Origin: Cunninghamia lanceolata | Lineage: Eukaryota > Streptophyta > Pinopsida > Cupressales > Cupressaceae | Direction: 5' to 3' | NCBI GenBank assembly: GCA_027924645.1 | Contig: BSBN01000213.1 | Span: 36,892,501-36,956,500 of the forward strand | Length of the DNA stretch: 64,000 nt | Shown: piece after piece, positions 50,876 through 62,234 of the stretch | How positions within the stretch are numbered: the first letter of the stretch is position 1 | Layout: each line of letters begins with the position of its first letter | Program-made: the position numbers and the translations under genes | The notes under the pieces: generated by a model | Told to the model about the DNA's origin: nothing | What the model saw: only the letters and a program-made list of their open reading frames with translations | The model's database searches: none

Positions 50876-51819
50876 CGACGTCCTGTAAGGTGGCATCATG
50901 TGAAAGAATAAAAAGATGCCCCATTCGGTGATGGAAAAGGGAATAATGGATAATGGATGCCCCCTCGAGAGTGTATTCAAAAATAAAAAAATTCAAGTAA
51001 AATATCAAAGAAAAGGGTGACAGAGGGAAAATGGGATATGGGGATGGTAAAAGGTGGATAGGATGAAACAAGAACAAAAATGGAGATTTGGGGGTGAAAA
51101 GGGGAGGCCAGGGATAAATAATCTAGGCCAAGGATGAAAATTAGGGCTTGTGGGGCCTACAAATAATGGTAGGGGTGCCCATCTCTCCTCATTTGCACTC
51201 ACAAGATTAGAAAATTCAGAGAGAGGAAGAAGAGACAAAGCACTGGCGAACATCGTGACTATTCCTTGACATAGGCATCATGGTGAGAGGATTACAACCT
51301 TCGAACAACTAACAAGAGCTAGTAGATCGATATGTGACTAAACCTAGGGCCTTTTAGGTAGGTTAGGAGTGGGTTAGGCATCATAAATGCTAGGGAAGGG
51401 GAGAAAGAGCATGGATGCGGCTTTATGAAAGCATGCCTGTGTGATCGGGTGGCACACCTGCATAGCAAGGAAGCACGCCTATGAGAAATCCGTGCTCGTG
51501 TGAAGGGAGGTTATGATCAGTGCTTGGGAGGAAAAGAGATGTGCCGACATTTAGCGACACATCGGTGTGGAATAATGACACACTTTCACATGGAAGAGCG
51601 TCTAGGCTAGGAAACAACACACCTGTGTCAAAAAGGGTGCCTATGAAAAAAAATGACGTGCCTTTGTGTAAAAGGGTGCGTATGTAATAAAGAGGCGTGC
51701 TTTTGTAGTTAAGCAAAAGTGGGGTTGGATTTGACTTAGGAAAAAGGTCTGACTTGGTGATTTGGATGGATGCAAGAGTGACCACTGGCTATTCGGTCAC
51801 GAGTTAGGTGACCCAAGAC
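50876..51819. other. Interior of the minus-strand element, non-coding part
   Basis: No gag or pol motif. Between about 51425 and 51715 a diverged repeat with phrases like ACACCTGTGT, GTGCCTATG and GTGCCTTTGTGTAAAAGGG recurs every 30-50 bases. The rest is featureless. Confidence 0.45.
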
Positions 51820-52289
51820 TATGATGCTATATCCAGGATTCATTGAGGAGGAGAGGGAGTTCTTGGCTACTATTGGGATGTATCACATTTTGTACATGCC
51901 AGAGATCCAAGCTCACATGACAATGATGACGACTTTGATTAAGAGATGACATAATGAGGAGTACATTCCTTCTTCCCACTGGTGAGATGATTGTGACACT
52001 AGCGGATGTGTGGAGGATACATAGGATTTTGATTCATGGGTCCTTAGTACGATACATACTAGATACTGGAGAGGTTGCACTAGAGAGCATATTCGCTAAT
52101 GAGGATCTACTAGTTGTCGGGACACAATCAGACTTGACACAGATTCAAACAAATGCCCCACTACCACTATTCATAGCCGGATTGATATTATATGTTATGG
52201 TACCAGGGTGACGAGTGAGATATTTCGCTACTGGATGGGGGGATGTATTAGAGCACATGATGGAGGGATAGGTTTTTGCATGGGGTCCT
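51820..52289 (+). pseudogene. Plant mobile domain (PMD) fragment, N-terminal part
   Basis: The plus-strand frame carries TFLLPTGEMIVTLADVWRI at about 51960-52020, matching the PMD signature where an ERW--T-TFHLP-GE-T-TL-DV run is usual. Upstream is a weak match including GMYHILYMPEIQAHM in another frame; downstream are FATGWGDVLEHMMEG and FAWGP just before 52289. PMD proteins (aminotransferase-like family, including plant MAIN and MAIL1) act in nuclear gene silencing in plants, and PMDs are also carried by transposons. The frame is broken by a shift near 51950 and homology stops abruptly at 52289, where an LTR begins. It lies antisense to, and next to the 3' end of, the minus-strand element ending at 50857. 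Confidence 0.8.
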
Positions 52290-52712
52290 TGTTGAACTCC
52301 ATTATTTACCAATATATATTGATGTAGAAAGGACATACATACTACTTGACCAACAAATCCCTTATCAAGCAATCTACTGATTCTATAACGTGCTACATTT
52401 ACATTTTCAAACTTGGGAATCATATTCTTCTTGGATGATACATGTACTGTGTGTACAGTTAAGGATTCTTGAGCTTTATCCTAGAGGTTGTGTAAGGGAG
52501 ATAAAGAAAATACAATATTCTAAGTAAACAATAATAATGGAAAACAACTAAGGTATTTAATCATAGCAGTAATCAAATGATTCTTTGTAACTCCTATGTA
52601 AGAGAGTAACTAACAATTGGTTCAATCAGTGATCACCTTGACTCAATGGACTTAACAACTTAATATAACAAGATTAGACTACTTCACATGATTCATAACA
52701 ACAAAACATCAA

Positions 52713-52751
<39 letters not shown>

Positions 52752-53649
52752 AACATACAATTTATAAACTGAACATATGAACAAGGTGGAGAAACACAGT
52801 ACCTCAAGTGGCTGGCTTGAGTAGTTGTGATCCCACAAGATCTAACTAAATCTCTTACTGAATCTTTGTAGTCATAAACAAGACTCAAAAACACATACTC
52901 CTTTATTGAATGCTAAAAGTAACAAGGATACAACAAAATCTGATACTGTATCTCTGTTCAAAACTGTATGAAACAAAATCTAATCTATTCTCCTCTGATC
53001 TAGCTAATCGAGATCAACATTGTTTATATGAATAAAACAACTGAATAATAAATGTCATTACTATCCATTATCCCACATCATAGGAAAAGGACTTTATTAT
53101 AGAGTAACTAGAAATAAGAAACTAACTAATATGAAGGTGGTAGAGATAACACATTCCTACTACAATGCTACCTCTTCATTATCCATAAAGAATAATCAAG
53201 ACTTAGAAACATAATCATAGATCATGATCTAGGTTCCTCAACTGCATCATTTATTGAAAGATAACCATTATCGAGTCATGGATGACTTATTCCAGTTAAT
53301 TTGAGCTCTTCTTCCTTTGGTTGCAGGTACTTGTATCATCTTATGGGGATATCAGCATCTTCTTTGGCTACAGGTTGTTCAGTGTTCTTCATGATACAAA
53401 GCCACACTTTTGTTGCATGAGGAGTTAGTACTCTACATAGTATATATGCATCAATACCACTTAGAATCAACATAAAATACTAACATATTACATGAACAAT
53501 CTATTATCAACACATAATTAATTAACATATTATATACCATCTTCATGCTTCAATGTCTTAAGGATAAACATGGACATAATTAATACATATATGAGTTTGG
53601 AAATGTCTTTGGGAAATAGGTAATTAAAGCAATAAAAGCAAGATAAATC
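52290..53649 (-). mobile_element. Minus-strand 3' LTR, 1,360 bp, inserted in PMD
   Basis: On the minus strand it begins TGATTTATCTTGCTTTTATTG at 53649, next to a purine tract, and its other end is placed at TGTTGAACTCC (52290 on the plus strand), where PMD homology stops. A TATA-type CATATAAACAATG is near 53015-53027 (minus). A long (CA) run with TATATA lies at 52713-52750. Only one copy is in the window, so the left end rests on the TG/CA rule and the PMD break. Confidence 0.55.
52713..52750. repeat. (CA)n and (TA)n microsatellite
   Basis: About fifteen CA units are followed by a short TATATA run inside an LTR. Confidence 0.95.
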
Positions 53650-53675
53650 ATGGCCCCATCACACCCCCAACTAAT
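53650..53675 (-). other. Polypurine tract beside the LTR at 53649
   Basis: On the minus strand GATTAGTTGGGGGTGTGATGGGGCCA precedes the LTR start TGATTTATC. It is G-rich though interrupted by pyrimidines. Its position fits a degraded polypurine tract. Confidence 0.5.
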
Positions 53676-53844
53676 CATGTTGCTAGTCCTCCAGCAACCA
53701 AGGTCTCAGATTGAATTAGAGGGCTATCTCCCTGTAGTCTGTTGGCTCTTCTACTCTTCTTTCCTGTTCCAAGTAGAATCCTTTCTGTTCTACCAATATG
53801 TCCCATCTAGCTTGTTCTGTGGTCTGATTAGTCCTCTACTCCAT

Positions 53845-56206
53845 CTAATGTGGAATAGGATAAAGCAACAGAGGAGGATGGAAGACTAGTGGTAACCATG
53901 TTATCCCATGCTTATTTGCTGAGTTTATATATCTCCCTGCCCTATGAATTGCTGCTGACAAATTAAACACTGAGTGAGGCTCCTTTCTCTTTAGTGCTGG
54001 CGTTAATTCCTTCCATCTATCATGTGAAAATATCATAGTTTCCTTACCATCCTTTTCTACCAACTCCCTAAATTTTTGATAAACCATGGCTCTGCATTCC
54101 AACAGTTTACCTTCTACCTCTAGATGCTCAATCAGGTTCACCCATTCCTCCACTATCTTCAGGGGTTTGGAGATTCTGCCCTTAATTTGAGAGGGATTTA
54201 CTTCTCTCTTTCATTATATTGCTGCATTAATTCTCCCCTCCTGTGCTCATTCTGAATGAATGAGGCTAAGGCCCTCAATTGTACATCCTCAATTACAACT
54301 AGGGGATTCCAGTGAGTGTCATAAGGAATGGCAAGTTCTTGTAGGTAGAATTCACATAATTGGTTTTGTAATTTAGGGGTAGCTTTTTGGTAAGTGGTTA
54401 AGAATAAGTCAAGTGTAAATAAGGAAATAGGGGCATCACTGTATAGTTGGCTAAATTGGAAACTCAGGTACTATTCTTGCAAGTAGAGGGCATACACCCT
54501 GGCAGGTGGCTTACATCTTATTAATTGAACAATCATGTCTGCCATTCTGTCTGCCTTGAATTTCAACCTCTTTATCTCTTCATTTTTCATTTCAATTTCC
54601 TTACTATGTTTATCCTTCATTTCATCTTGTTCCTTTATTAGTTTATCTAGTTCATTCCAAAATTGTGAGGTGACTAAAAGTAAGGTGACTGGAGTAGATT
54701 TTGCAGGCTATTCTTCTGGCTACACAGGCTCTTGATTTCTCCTATTTATCCCAATGATGGCCAATTGGGCCAATTGTTCAAGTCCTGATCCCTGCTTTTG
54801 GAAAACATGCAACTGTTCTTCTAACTTTCTAACCTTGTCATTCAATCCATTTTCTTTCTATTGATAATTCTTCAATTCCTCCTCCAACTCTGTAATTCTC
54901 TTCATTGCTATATGTAGCTCATCTTTCTCATCCTCTGCTGTGTCTTTAGAGTCTAAAAATAACTCTTCCTCCTGAGGTTCATCTTGAGGGATTGAGAAAT
55001 ATGGCTCTTTAGTATTAGAGGGAGGCTTATAAATTTTCCTGGTTGTCCATATATCTTCTTCCTTATACTCCTCATCAAACTCTTGAACAAGTGTATAACC
55101 CAAATTTTTCTGTCCTCTGTCAACAAACATGCGCTCCCTCTCGGAGTCGATATCAACATCAACAACATCCCTCTTCTCAAGTTCCCCTAAAATTTCTTTT
55201 TCTTTCAGGCGACTTGAATGCCTACATGCTTGAACAGGGGTTCCTTGTTTGTCCTTAACTCTAGAAGAAGTTGATTTTCTTTTCTTGGTAGCACTTGGAA
55301 TAGAAGAGGTTTCATGGGGAGTTTCAAATGCTGGGGTTTCACATACAGTTTCAGAAGCTGGGGTTTGTGAGCTAGAAGCTGTAGGACACAATTTTTGTTT
55401 TAGCTTTCTCTTTTTGTGGATTTTGGTTTGAGAGGATACATGTTCTGGGACTGGGGTTGAAATAGGTGAGACTACGGGTGTTGGGGAACTAGAAGGTTGT
55501 TTAATGGGTTCAGCAGATCCCGGAGCTGGCTGCTCCTTAACAGATGCATGGCTACGGGCAGGAGAAGCTTCTAGGTGAGAAGTTTCTACCTATGCCTATT
55601 CTTCTACCTCTAGTTCCTATCTCACTAGCCCTTCATTAACATTATCAACTTCAAGAAATGTTTCCCAAGAAAATTTAGGGTGATGAATAGACAAACTTCT
55701 TTTTACTAACAAGACAATCAACCCATGGAGGGACAATGAGGACTGATAATTTTTCTTTCTGTATTCAGCTACCATCCATTTTAAAAAATTAAACAAAAAA
55801 TTTGGGACATTTACTATCCTTCCATGACGCAGATGGATCGGGAGTTGAAAATGAAAAGTATAAAGTAAAGACTACCTTCCTCACATGTAAGGTACTTAAT
55901 AACCCAAGAAGCTACATTGGCCCAAAACTAGGGTAAAGTTAGTCTTTTAGTACCTTGAGAAGTTGACTCCAATCTTTCTCTCGATCGTATGAACTTGGCT
56001 CTTACAGAAATGGCATCCACTCTAACAAGAAATTCCTCCCCAGCTGCTCGTAGCCCTGTGACCTCAGTTATGGCTGCTACAGTAACATCAACCCTTAAAC
56101 CTTTCACTACAACTTCCTCATTATGGAATTGTTTAAGAAGAAATGGAGAAGTGAAATGAAAGGTTTCAAGTCCCACACTTTCCAACCTAAAGCATTTGGG
56201 AAGCAA
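53845..56206 (-). pseudogene. Gag-like or transposon-like ORF of a plant family (unnamed)
   Basis: Reading leftward, the first frame (56206-55928) has VVVKGLRVDVTVAAITEVTG and later SVRAKFIRSRERLESTSQGT. About 55920-55860 has FWANVASWVIKYLTCE, and in another frame near 55820-55690 are LRHGRIVNVPNFL and SLSLHGLIVLLVKRSL. This order recalls plant ORFs annotated as putative plant transposon protein (Transposase_32-like) as I remember them. A long hydrophilic tail (55391-54858) is rich in Ser/Thr, then acidic, then a coiled-coil-like end (MKRITELEEELKNYQ). A last piece (54153-53845) begins MEEWVNLIEHLEVEGKLLE. It lies in the interior of the minus-strand element whose 3' LTR ends at 53649 and is broken by several stops. 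Confidence 0.6.
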
Positions 56207-58284
56207 GGGATGAGTTTAGGGATAAACTACCAATTTCCAATGTTTCCTTTTCCTCTTAATAGGTCTGTGTGACTGTTTTGATCAGGTTTTCATAAGCTAG
56301 CATCTCTCTCTAAGCATGATACCCTAATTTGCCAATCAAACTGTAAAAACTAACTTTTCAACACAGATATGAATGAAATGATTATAGAAATGTAGAGTAA
56401 ATAGTTCATAGATAGTGTACCTAGAAATTGAGGAGCTGATGGACTAGGGCGCTAGTGTCAATGTCCTAAAAGTTTCTAAATGTCAGGATTTTCTGCAATA
56501 GTTGTTTCACAATCTCCAGAGGCTCTGATATCCCAAACAAATCACCCATTTAGACTAGGGTGCTAGTGGTAGTGTCCCGAAAGTCTCAAAATCTTGAAAT
56601 CTAAATTCTGTGATGACTGTGTCTATAATATCTGTCTTCCTGTCACTCCTTTCCACCGGATCTTGACAAATGCAACTTGTACATGCAAAAGGAGGAGAAA
56701 GATGGTTGTGGCTATATAAGAGCTTGCCTTAGTCAAGCCCCGTTTTTGGTATTCCTACCTCAACAATAGCCCAAGATAAAGATCTACAAATGTGTGTGTT
56801 CATCTAACAAATGTGCATGCATAAACATAAAACCCTAGATTACTCAAGCATCAAGGAAAGATCAACAATTTGCTTCACTCAGTGAATAAACACAACTTCA
56901 CCTCAAGGAGATGAAAGGAATGAAGACTTGTATGAACAAGAAGGTGATGCAGCTGTGTCCGCAAAGGATTCCAAACTCGATGTTGGAAGCTTCAACTCTT
57001 CTCCCGATCATATAAAAGGTGTACAAACCCTAGGAAGAGCAAGATAGTCTCAAGATCTTGATTCCTAATCTCCATCTATTGTCTCCATGATAGCAAATTC
57101 AAATAACTTCAAAGAGCTTCAATAAATCACTGATCTTCAATGGCAATTTTGACAGAGTTTTGGCATAAAGTTTTGCATATAGATTGTGTATGATAAAGTG
57201 ATTTTCAAATGTCTTTAAATATCTAACCTTAGGAATTTCAAATTTTGAAATAAGATGTTGACATCGCGTGAAAAATGAAACTTTAAAAATGGAATCCCAG
57301 AATGCATGACAGGGGTTGACATCCTCCAAAATTTAGGACCCCAGGAAATAGGGTAGGACAAGGGTGCTAGCACCCAAGTCCAAGCCCCGATTTCCTAATC
57401 ATGACTACCTCAAGGAGGTTAGGGGGGTCCCAAATCCAAGCTCACTTTTCACCTTCAGCCTTCAGTTATTCCAAAATATGATATTTCTTCCAGTCAGATA
57501 TATGTCAATCAGGGTTTAAGAAGGTCTGAAATAAACTAGGTTGAAAGGTTACCAAAGGAGAGGAGCTAAACCATGAGAAATTGTACCATTCCATACAGGA
57601 GGATAATTTCTGACATAACATTTAGCTGCCACTTTAGTGGCTATATGACACTTCGTGCATATGCAACTAAAGGAAAGTAAATACATCAATCATGAAAAGG
57701 ATACCCAAAAGGATACTGTAGAGGATGCCGAAGTGTTGTCACAAAAGAGGAAGAAGCCTTCAAGTCTGTAATCTTGTAAGACCACAAAGTTATGAAACAC
57801 AACCTATAAGGAACACTTGTCAGAAATAAAAATCAAATCAACTTGCAACCAACACCATTAAGTCAGTTCATAAACACTAAGGGGTTGATTGATGAGACAT
57901 GATGATGGAGGAAATTGAGGGACATATATGCTCCCCCCTATTTCTGCTTGCTTAGTCCAAAGAGTAGAAACAAGGAGATATCTACATGCATCGATTTCAA
58001 GGAACCTTGATGAGAAATGCATTGTGAGGATTGTTTGGACAAACAACACCCAAGCACAACACATTGGATATGATAGAGAGTGGAACCAGAATTCCAACAC
58101 AACAGACAGTGCAAAAATTTGAGTTCAACAGCTCAAGATAGAGGCTTAAGAGTGAAATTGTTCAATTTTGCACCTAAATAGTGATAGGAATTCTCATCCA
58201 CTTACTACATGTAAAGGGAGTTGTCACTTTTCACTATTCATTCTTACTTGCCATTGTGTAGAGGAGAGAAGGAGAAGGAAGAAG
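56207..58284. other. Leader-like DNA with GGTGCTAG repeats, no gene
   Basis: Four related phrases occur: GACTAGGGCGCTAGTGTCA near 56445, GACTAGGGTGCTAGTGGTA near 56566, GACAAGGGTGCTAGCACCC near 57357 and, in the next feature, GACAAGGGTCCCCATCAGG near 58458. GGGTGCTAGCACCC at 57362-57375 is a perfect 14-base palindrome. A TATA-type GGCTATATAAGAGC is near 56711. No protein was recognised. Confidence 0.5.
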
Positions 58285-60760
58285 AGATCGACGTGTCGAC
58301 CCGATGTCCATACCAGCTTCCACGACTAGAGATGCTCCAAGCCCGAGTGGCAGAGAGACATTTCGAGGCTGAGGTAGAGTCCTAATCCTTGCTTGTGCTA
58401 TCATTCTTTCTGTATTCATTAAGTTTTGTCATTTTCTATGCCATTTAGGAAATTCTAGACAAGGGTCCCCATCAGGGGCGCCCAAGTCCACTTAGGGCGT
58501 CCAAGTCCTCCTGGGGCACCCAAGTCCAGAAAGGAAAAGGGCACCAGGGACATGGCACTGATTGCTATTGTATATACTAGGTGATGATTTTATGTTGTAT
58601 ATTGATCTAACTTCTTGTTGTTTATCGTGCAGGTCATTCCCGGGTGCGAGAGCATATAGGTGGTCACCTGATGTTGCTTCTTAGAGATCAGATCAGGTAC
58701 CATGACCAACGTAGAGAGAGCCCACTTACAGTCAGTAGGGCTCTGGTGGGTGTTTGATATGCCCATAATTAGATTTCATTGTAGTATGCTAATGGCACTG
58801 ATGGAGAGGTGGAATGCAGATACTTCAACATTCCATCTGCCTACAGGGGAGATCACTATCATGCTAGAGGATGTCTACCAGATCCTGTGCCTACCTGTAC
58901 GTGGGGAGACAGTGAGGGTCGTAGAACATCGCTCAGTGGAGTATACTCAAGAGAGTCAGATGTACTGTCTAGGCCGCACAGTCACTCGGGCAAAGCGTGG
59001 GCACATTCAACTTTAGTTACTAGAGCAGGGATGCAGTGACATCCCTCTGATTTGGAGGATTATGATTGTTATAGTGGCATTAGTAGTCTCACCGGATGGA
59101 TGAGGCACTCACCTTCATGGGGGCCTTGTTCACACTATCAAGGTGATGGAGGAGTAGGGGACAGTCTATGCGTGGGGGCACAGTACGCTTGTGCACCTTT
59201 ACCATAAGTTGGGATGGTATGTTCATTACGAGGCACATGACTTGATGTGTTACACATTACTACAGGTCTGGGCCTTTGAGCATATCAGATGCACACGGTC
59301 TACAGGTTCTCCCATGGAGCCAATGTTTACCTATCCACGATTCCACACCTATCCTCTTGTCATATGATGGAGACATGGTGATCTACTATATTGGAGAGTT
59401 ATATTTGATAGACTGTAGTGCACTGATATTATCTAGAGACCATATTGCAGCTATATAGCATGGCTAGGTCAGTGGAGACAGTTAGCGAGGATGCAAAGGG
59501 ATTGACTGATGGTTGGTTGCCTCGATCATGTTGTTTCATGGTTCTACTTTGATAGGGTAGCATGATAGTTTGGATGCTGACAAGATGTACCTATGATGCG
59601 TCTGAGCTATGCACGTTCTGTGCGTAGTGCAGTCAGGGTGAACAACGTCTGACAATGGATAGTAGCAGATGTGATGGTTAGTGATGATGATGGTATAGAG
59701 GATGTAGACCTGATATCTGATGCAGATGACGTCAGAATTACTCAAGCATACCATATCTGGTGGCAGACAACACGGCCCACTCCTATCTATCTGCTTGGTC
59801 ACCCTATAGGCGATCCTCGACCTTGGGTTGGTCACGTGAGTGACACAAGGGTAGAGGATGACATTAATGACTTTGCTGGCTATTATGATTTAGATGATGA
59901 TGAGGAGGAGGTCCCGTCACGGTACATCTTCAGGGCGAGATCAACAGGAGGCAGAAAACAACGAGGAGGCCAAGTCTCAGTCACAATCGAGAGCTCATGG
60001 TCCAGCCCCTGCGGATGTGAGGAGATCAAGCTAGCATGAGTGATGGGAGACCAGTAGTCGTATGCCCCCATCTACAGAGTCAGCTATAGAGCTAGTCACA
60101 CCATCAACTATCTGAGATCCATCTTAGTGAGATGGAGATCCAAGTAGGATGATTTTTATATACAGATGCAGTTATTTACGATTATTTATTTATGATGTCT
60201 ATATGAGATATTGATATCTATTTTGTTTTCTTTTTGTAGGTCGGATAGACGCATGGCACGACTTGGTGAGTCATGTCATAGTAGAGATAGTTCTAGCTAA
60301 TGCAGTCGAGCAGCGGGTGCGGATGAGATACTCACCACAGTCATCTATAGGGCCGCATGCAGAGATCTTTATGCCTTTTGTGAGATATAGATTATCGGTG
60401 GAGTCTATTCTAGATCAGGCTATCTAGAGAGCCGAGCGTGTGGAGGCGGAGCTCCATACGCTACAAGGTCAGGTTGCTGTAATACTCGCACCTGAGGGAG
60501 ATCCTATCATGAGTGAGATCTTACTTCTTGAGTTATGTTAGGCGAGAGCTGAAAGGGATAGGATCCAGACAGAGCTAGAGAGAGCCACATCTAAGAGGGA
60601 TAGATATCAGCGTATGTATCGAGAGTCACATGACGAGCTATTAGGATTGAGAGGAGAGATCGAGGGGTTACAATCACAGAGTGTCTCTAGGAATCATTTG
60701 CGATCCGTAGCCACACATGTTCAGGTCTCTGTCACACGCGCACCATGAGGTCTTGAGGGC
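58285..60760 (+). pseudogene. Plant mobile domain (PMD) gene, nearly full length, intron-bearing, decayed
   Basis: PMD signatures appear in order: MERWNADTSTFHLPTGEITI (58804-58863) with MLEDVYQILCLPVRGE after it; TLVHLYHKLGW near 59188-59220; LLQVWAFEHI (about 59259-59288); a YP-F-TYP region near 59330; WFYFDR at about 59540-59557; then an acidic tail and, after an intron, a coiled-coil-rich C-terminus (about 60240-60750). Candidate introns have GT...AG ends at 58374-58448, 58581-58632 and 60144-60239, the last with a strong T-rich acceptor (TTTTGTTTTCTTTTTGTAG). Stops such as TAG near 60425 and 60538 and TGA near 59651 sit where CAG or CGA would keep the frame, consistent with C-to-T change at methylated sites. 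It could be a dead host-type PMD gene or transposon cargo; an upstream promoter is not evident. Confidence 0.8.
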
Positions 60761-60857
60761 ACAGGTGACTGAGGTTCAGCTATGTGATGTATATTATGTA
60801 CTACGTTGTCCCATTTTGTTGTATAGGATAGTCGACTCTAATGTATATGTAAACTAA

Positions 60858-60859
<2 letters not shown>

Positions 60860-60920
<61 letters not shown>
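60860..60920. repeat. (TA)n microsatellite
   Basis: About thirty perfect TA units stand between the PMD pseudogene and the next LTR. Confidence 0.98.
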
Positions 60921-60923
<3 letters not shown>

Positions 60924-61436
60924 CTTTTCTATTGTTGGTTTTAATGTTTTCTAATCTATCACATGTGATTTATGTAAAATGCAACTAGTGATAAATGTTA
61001 AATGCTCATGTGGAAATGTGATTAGTACTTGTATACACCTAAAATTGGCTTGAGTTGAATTAAGTAAATATTTTAATATTTATCCTAATTCTTAATTTCT
61101 TTTGTTAATTAAATAAATATTATAAATTTATTTAATTAGCTCATTATCCCATAATTAAATAAAGTCATTTTATTTAATTAAATTCCCTAAATTCTTCTTA
61201 TGTCTCACATCAATTAAATTCTCTAAATTCTTCTAAAGGTCTAAAGTCTAAAATCCACCTCACAAAATCCACCTCACCAATCCACCTCATCAATCCACCT
61301 CATCTATTCCACCTCACCATGTTGCACATATAATTAAATATTCTTAATATTTAATTAGCTAATATCCTCCATTTTTCAAAATAAATCTTTAAATCAAGTA
61401 TCCTCCACCAAATTGAATTTTTAATTCAATGTTCCC

Positions 61437-61632
61437 CATTATCCTCCACTCTGAATTTTTAATTCAAATGTCATAACCCATTGTCCCCCACTTTGAATTT
61501 TTAATTCAAATGTCATAACCCATTGTCCCCCACTTTGAATTTTTAATTCAAATGTCATAACCCATTGTCCCCCACTTTGAATTTTTAATTCAATGTCATA
61601 ACCCATTGTCCCCCACTCTGAATTTTTAATTC
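61437..61632. repeat. 42-bp tandem repeat inside the LTR, about five copies
   Basis: The unit reads CATTGTCCCCCACTTTGAAT followed by TTTTAATTCAAATGTCATAACC. Copies start at about 61438 (diverged), 61479, 61521, 61563 and 61603; one copy has a 2-base deletion. The T-run with AATTCAAA allows small hairpins. The array lies upstream of the TATA box, in the U3 region. Confidence 0.95.
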
Positions 61633-61718
61633 ATCCATCATGAATTAAAGATTCACAAATAATGAGGACCATTGATCTCATCATTAGATCCTCACCCTCC
61701 ATTCTATTTTTAGAAATT

Positions 61719-61728
61719 CTATAAATAG
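61719..61728 (+). promoter_or_regulatory. TATA box of the LTR promoter
   Basis: CTATAAATAG fits the plant TATA consensus. It sits downstream of the 42-bp repeat array and upstream of AACCCTCTTCTAAGCC, where transcription would start about 30 bases on. Confidence 0.65.
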
Positions 61729-62099
61729 AACCCTCTTCTAAGCCATTTAAGGGGGGATTCATTATTGCATCAAATCTATACTCAAAATTTTCTTATTCCA
61801 CTCTCCAAGTATCCTCCATTATTGTGCATTGAAGCTCATCTTCAATCACACTAGCAATCAATAGCCATTCTTCCTTTGGCATCTTCAAACAAGCAAGCAA
61901 GCTAAAAAGAGCTTCTGAGGGCTTCAAATCAAGATCAAAGCAAGATAAGCAACAATGGAAAATGATAGGTAAATGGGTTTTGTAAGTATTTCTACTTCTT
62001 TGTTTTGATTCCTCTTTACTTTCAACTTCTATTGTGTTTGGGTTTTTATTGTGTTTTATTCATTTGAATCTAACAATCTCCATTTCCTCCCTCACATTT

Positions 62100-62117
62100 T
62101 GGCACCCACCATGGGGC
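62100..62117 (+). other. Primer-binding site (lysine tRNA type)
   Basis: TGGCACCCACCATGGGGC begins three bases after the LTR end. It is very close to TGGCGCCCACCGTGGGGC, a primer-binding form seen in plant gypsy elements. It fixes the element as plus-strand and the LTR as 5'. Confidence 0.7.
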
Positions 62118-62234
62118 CCTTGCCCCTCTACTAATAAAAAAAATGAGTGTTTCAGTTGCAGGTTGCGCGTAGGTTTTCTTTCTGCAGATTCGGGCAAGAG
62201 AAAAGGTGAAGAATAGGTTTCTAGCAACAGTTTT

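Larger units (their letters stand above)
61030..62096 (+). mobile_element. 5' LTR of a plus-strand retrotransposon, 1,067 bp
   Basis: It starts TGTATACACCTAAAATTGGC and ends ...CCCTCACA at 62096, followed three bases later by a primer-binding site. A TATA box CTATAAATAG is at 61719-61728. Paired TTAATTAAATAA and ATTTATTTAATT blocks occupy the first 200 bases, then a CCACCTCA microsatellite (about 61256-61318) and a 42-bp tandem repeat. The second LTR lies beyond the window, so target duplication cannot be tested. Confidence 0.75.

Noticed and set aside
58122..58131. GAGTTCAACA as the far LTR end of the element at 52290
   Set aside because: Only ten bases match and the flanks do not, so it is most likely chance.
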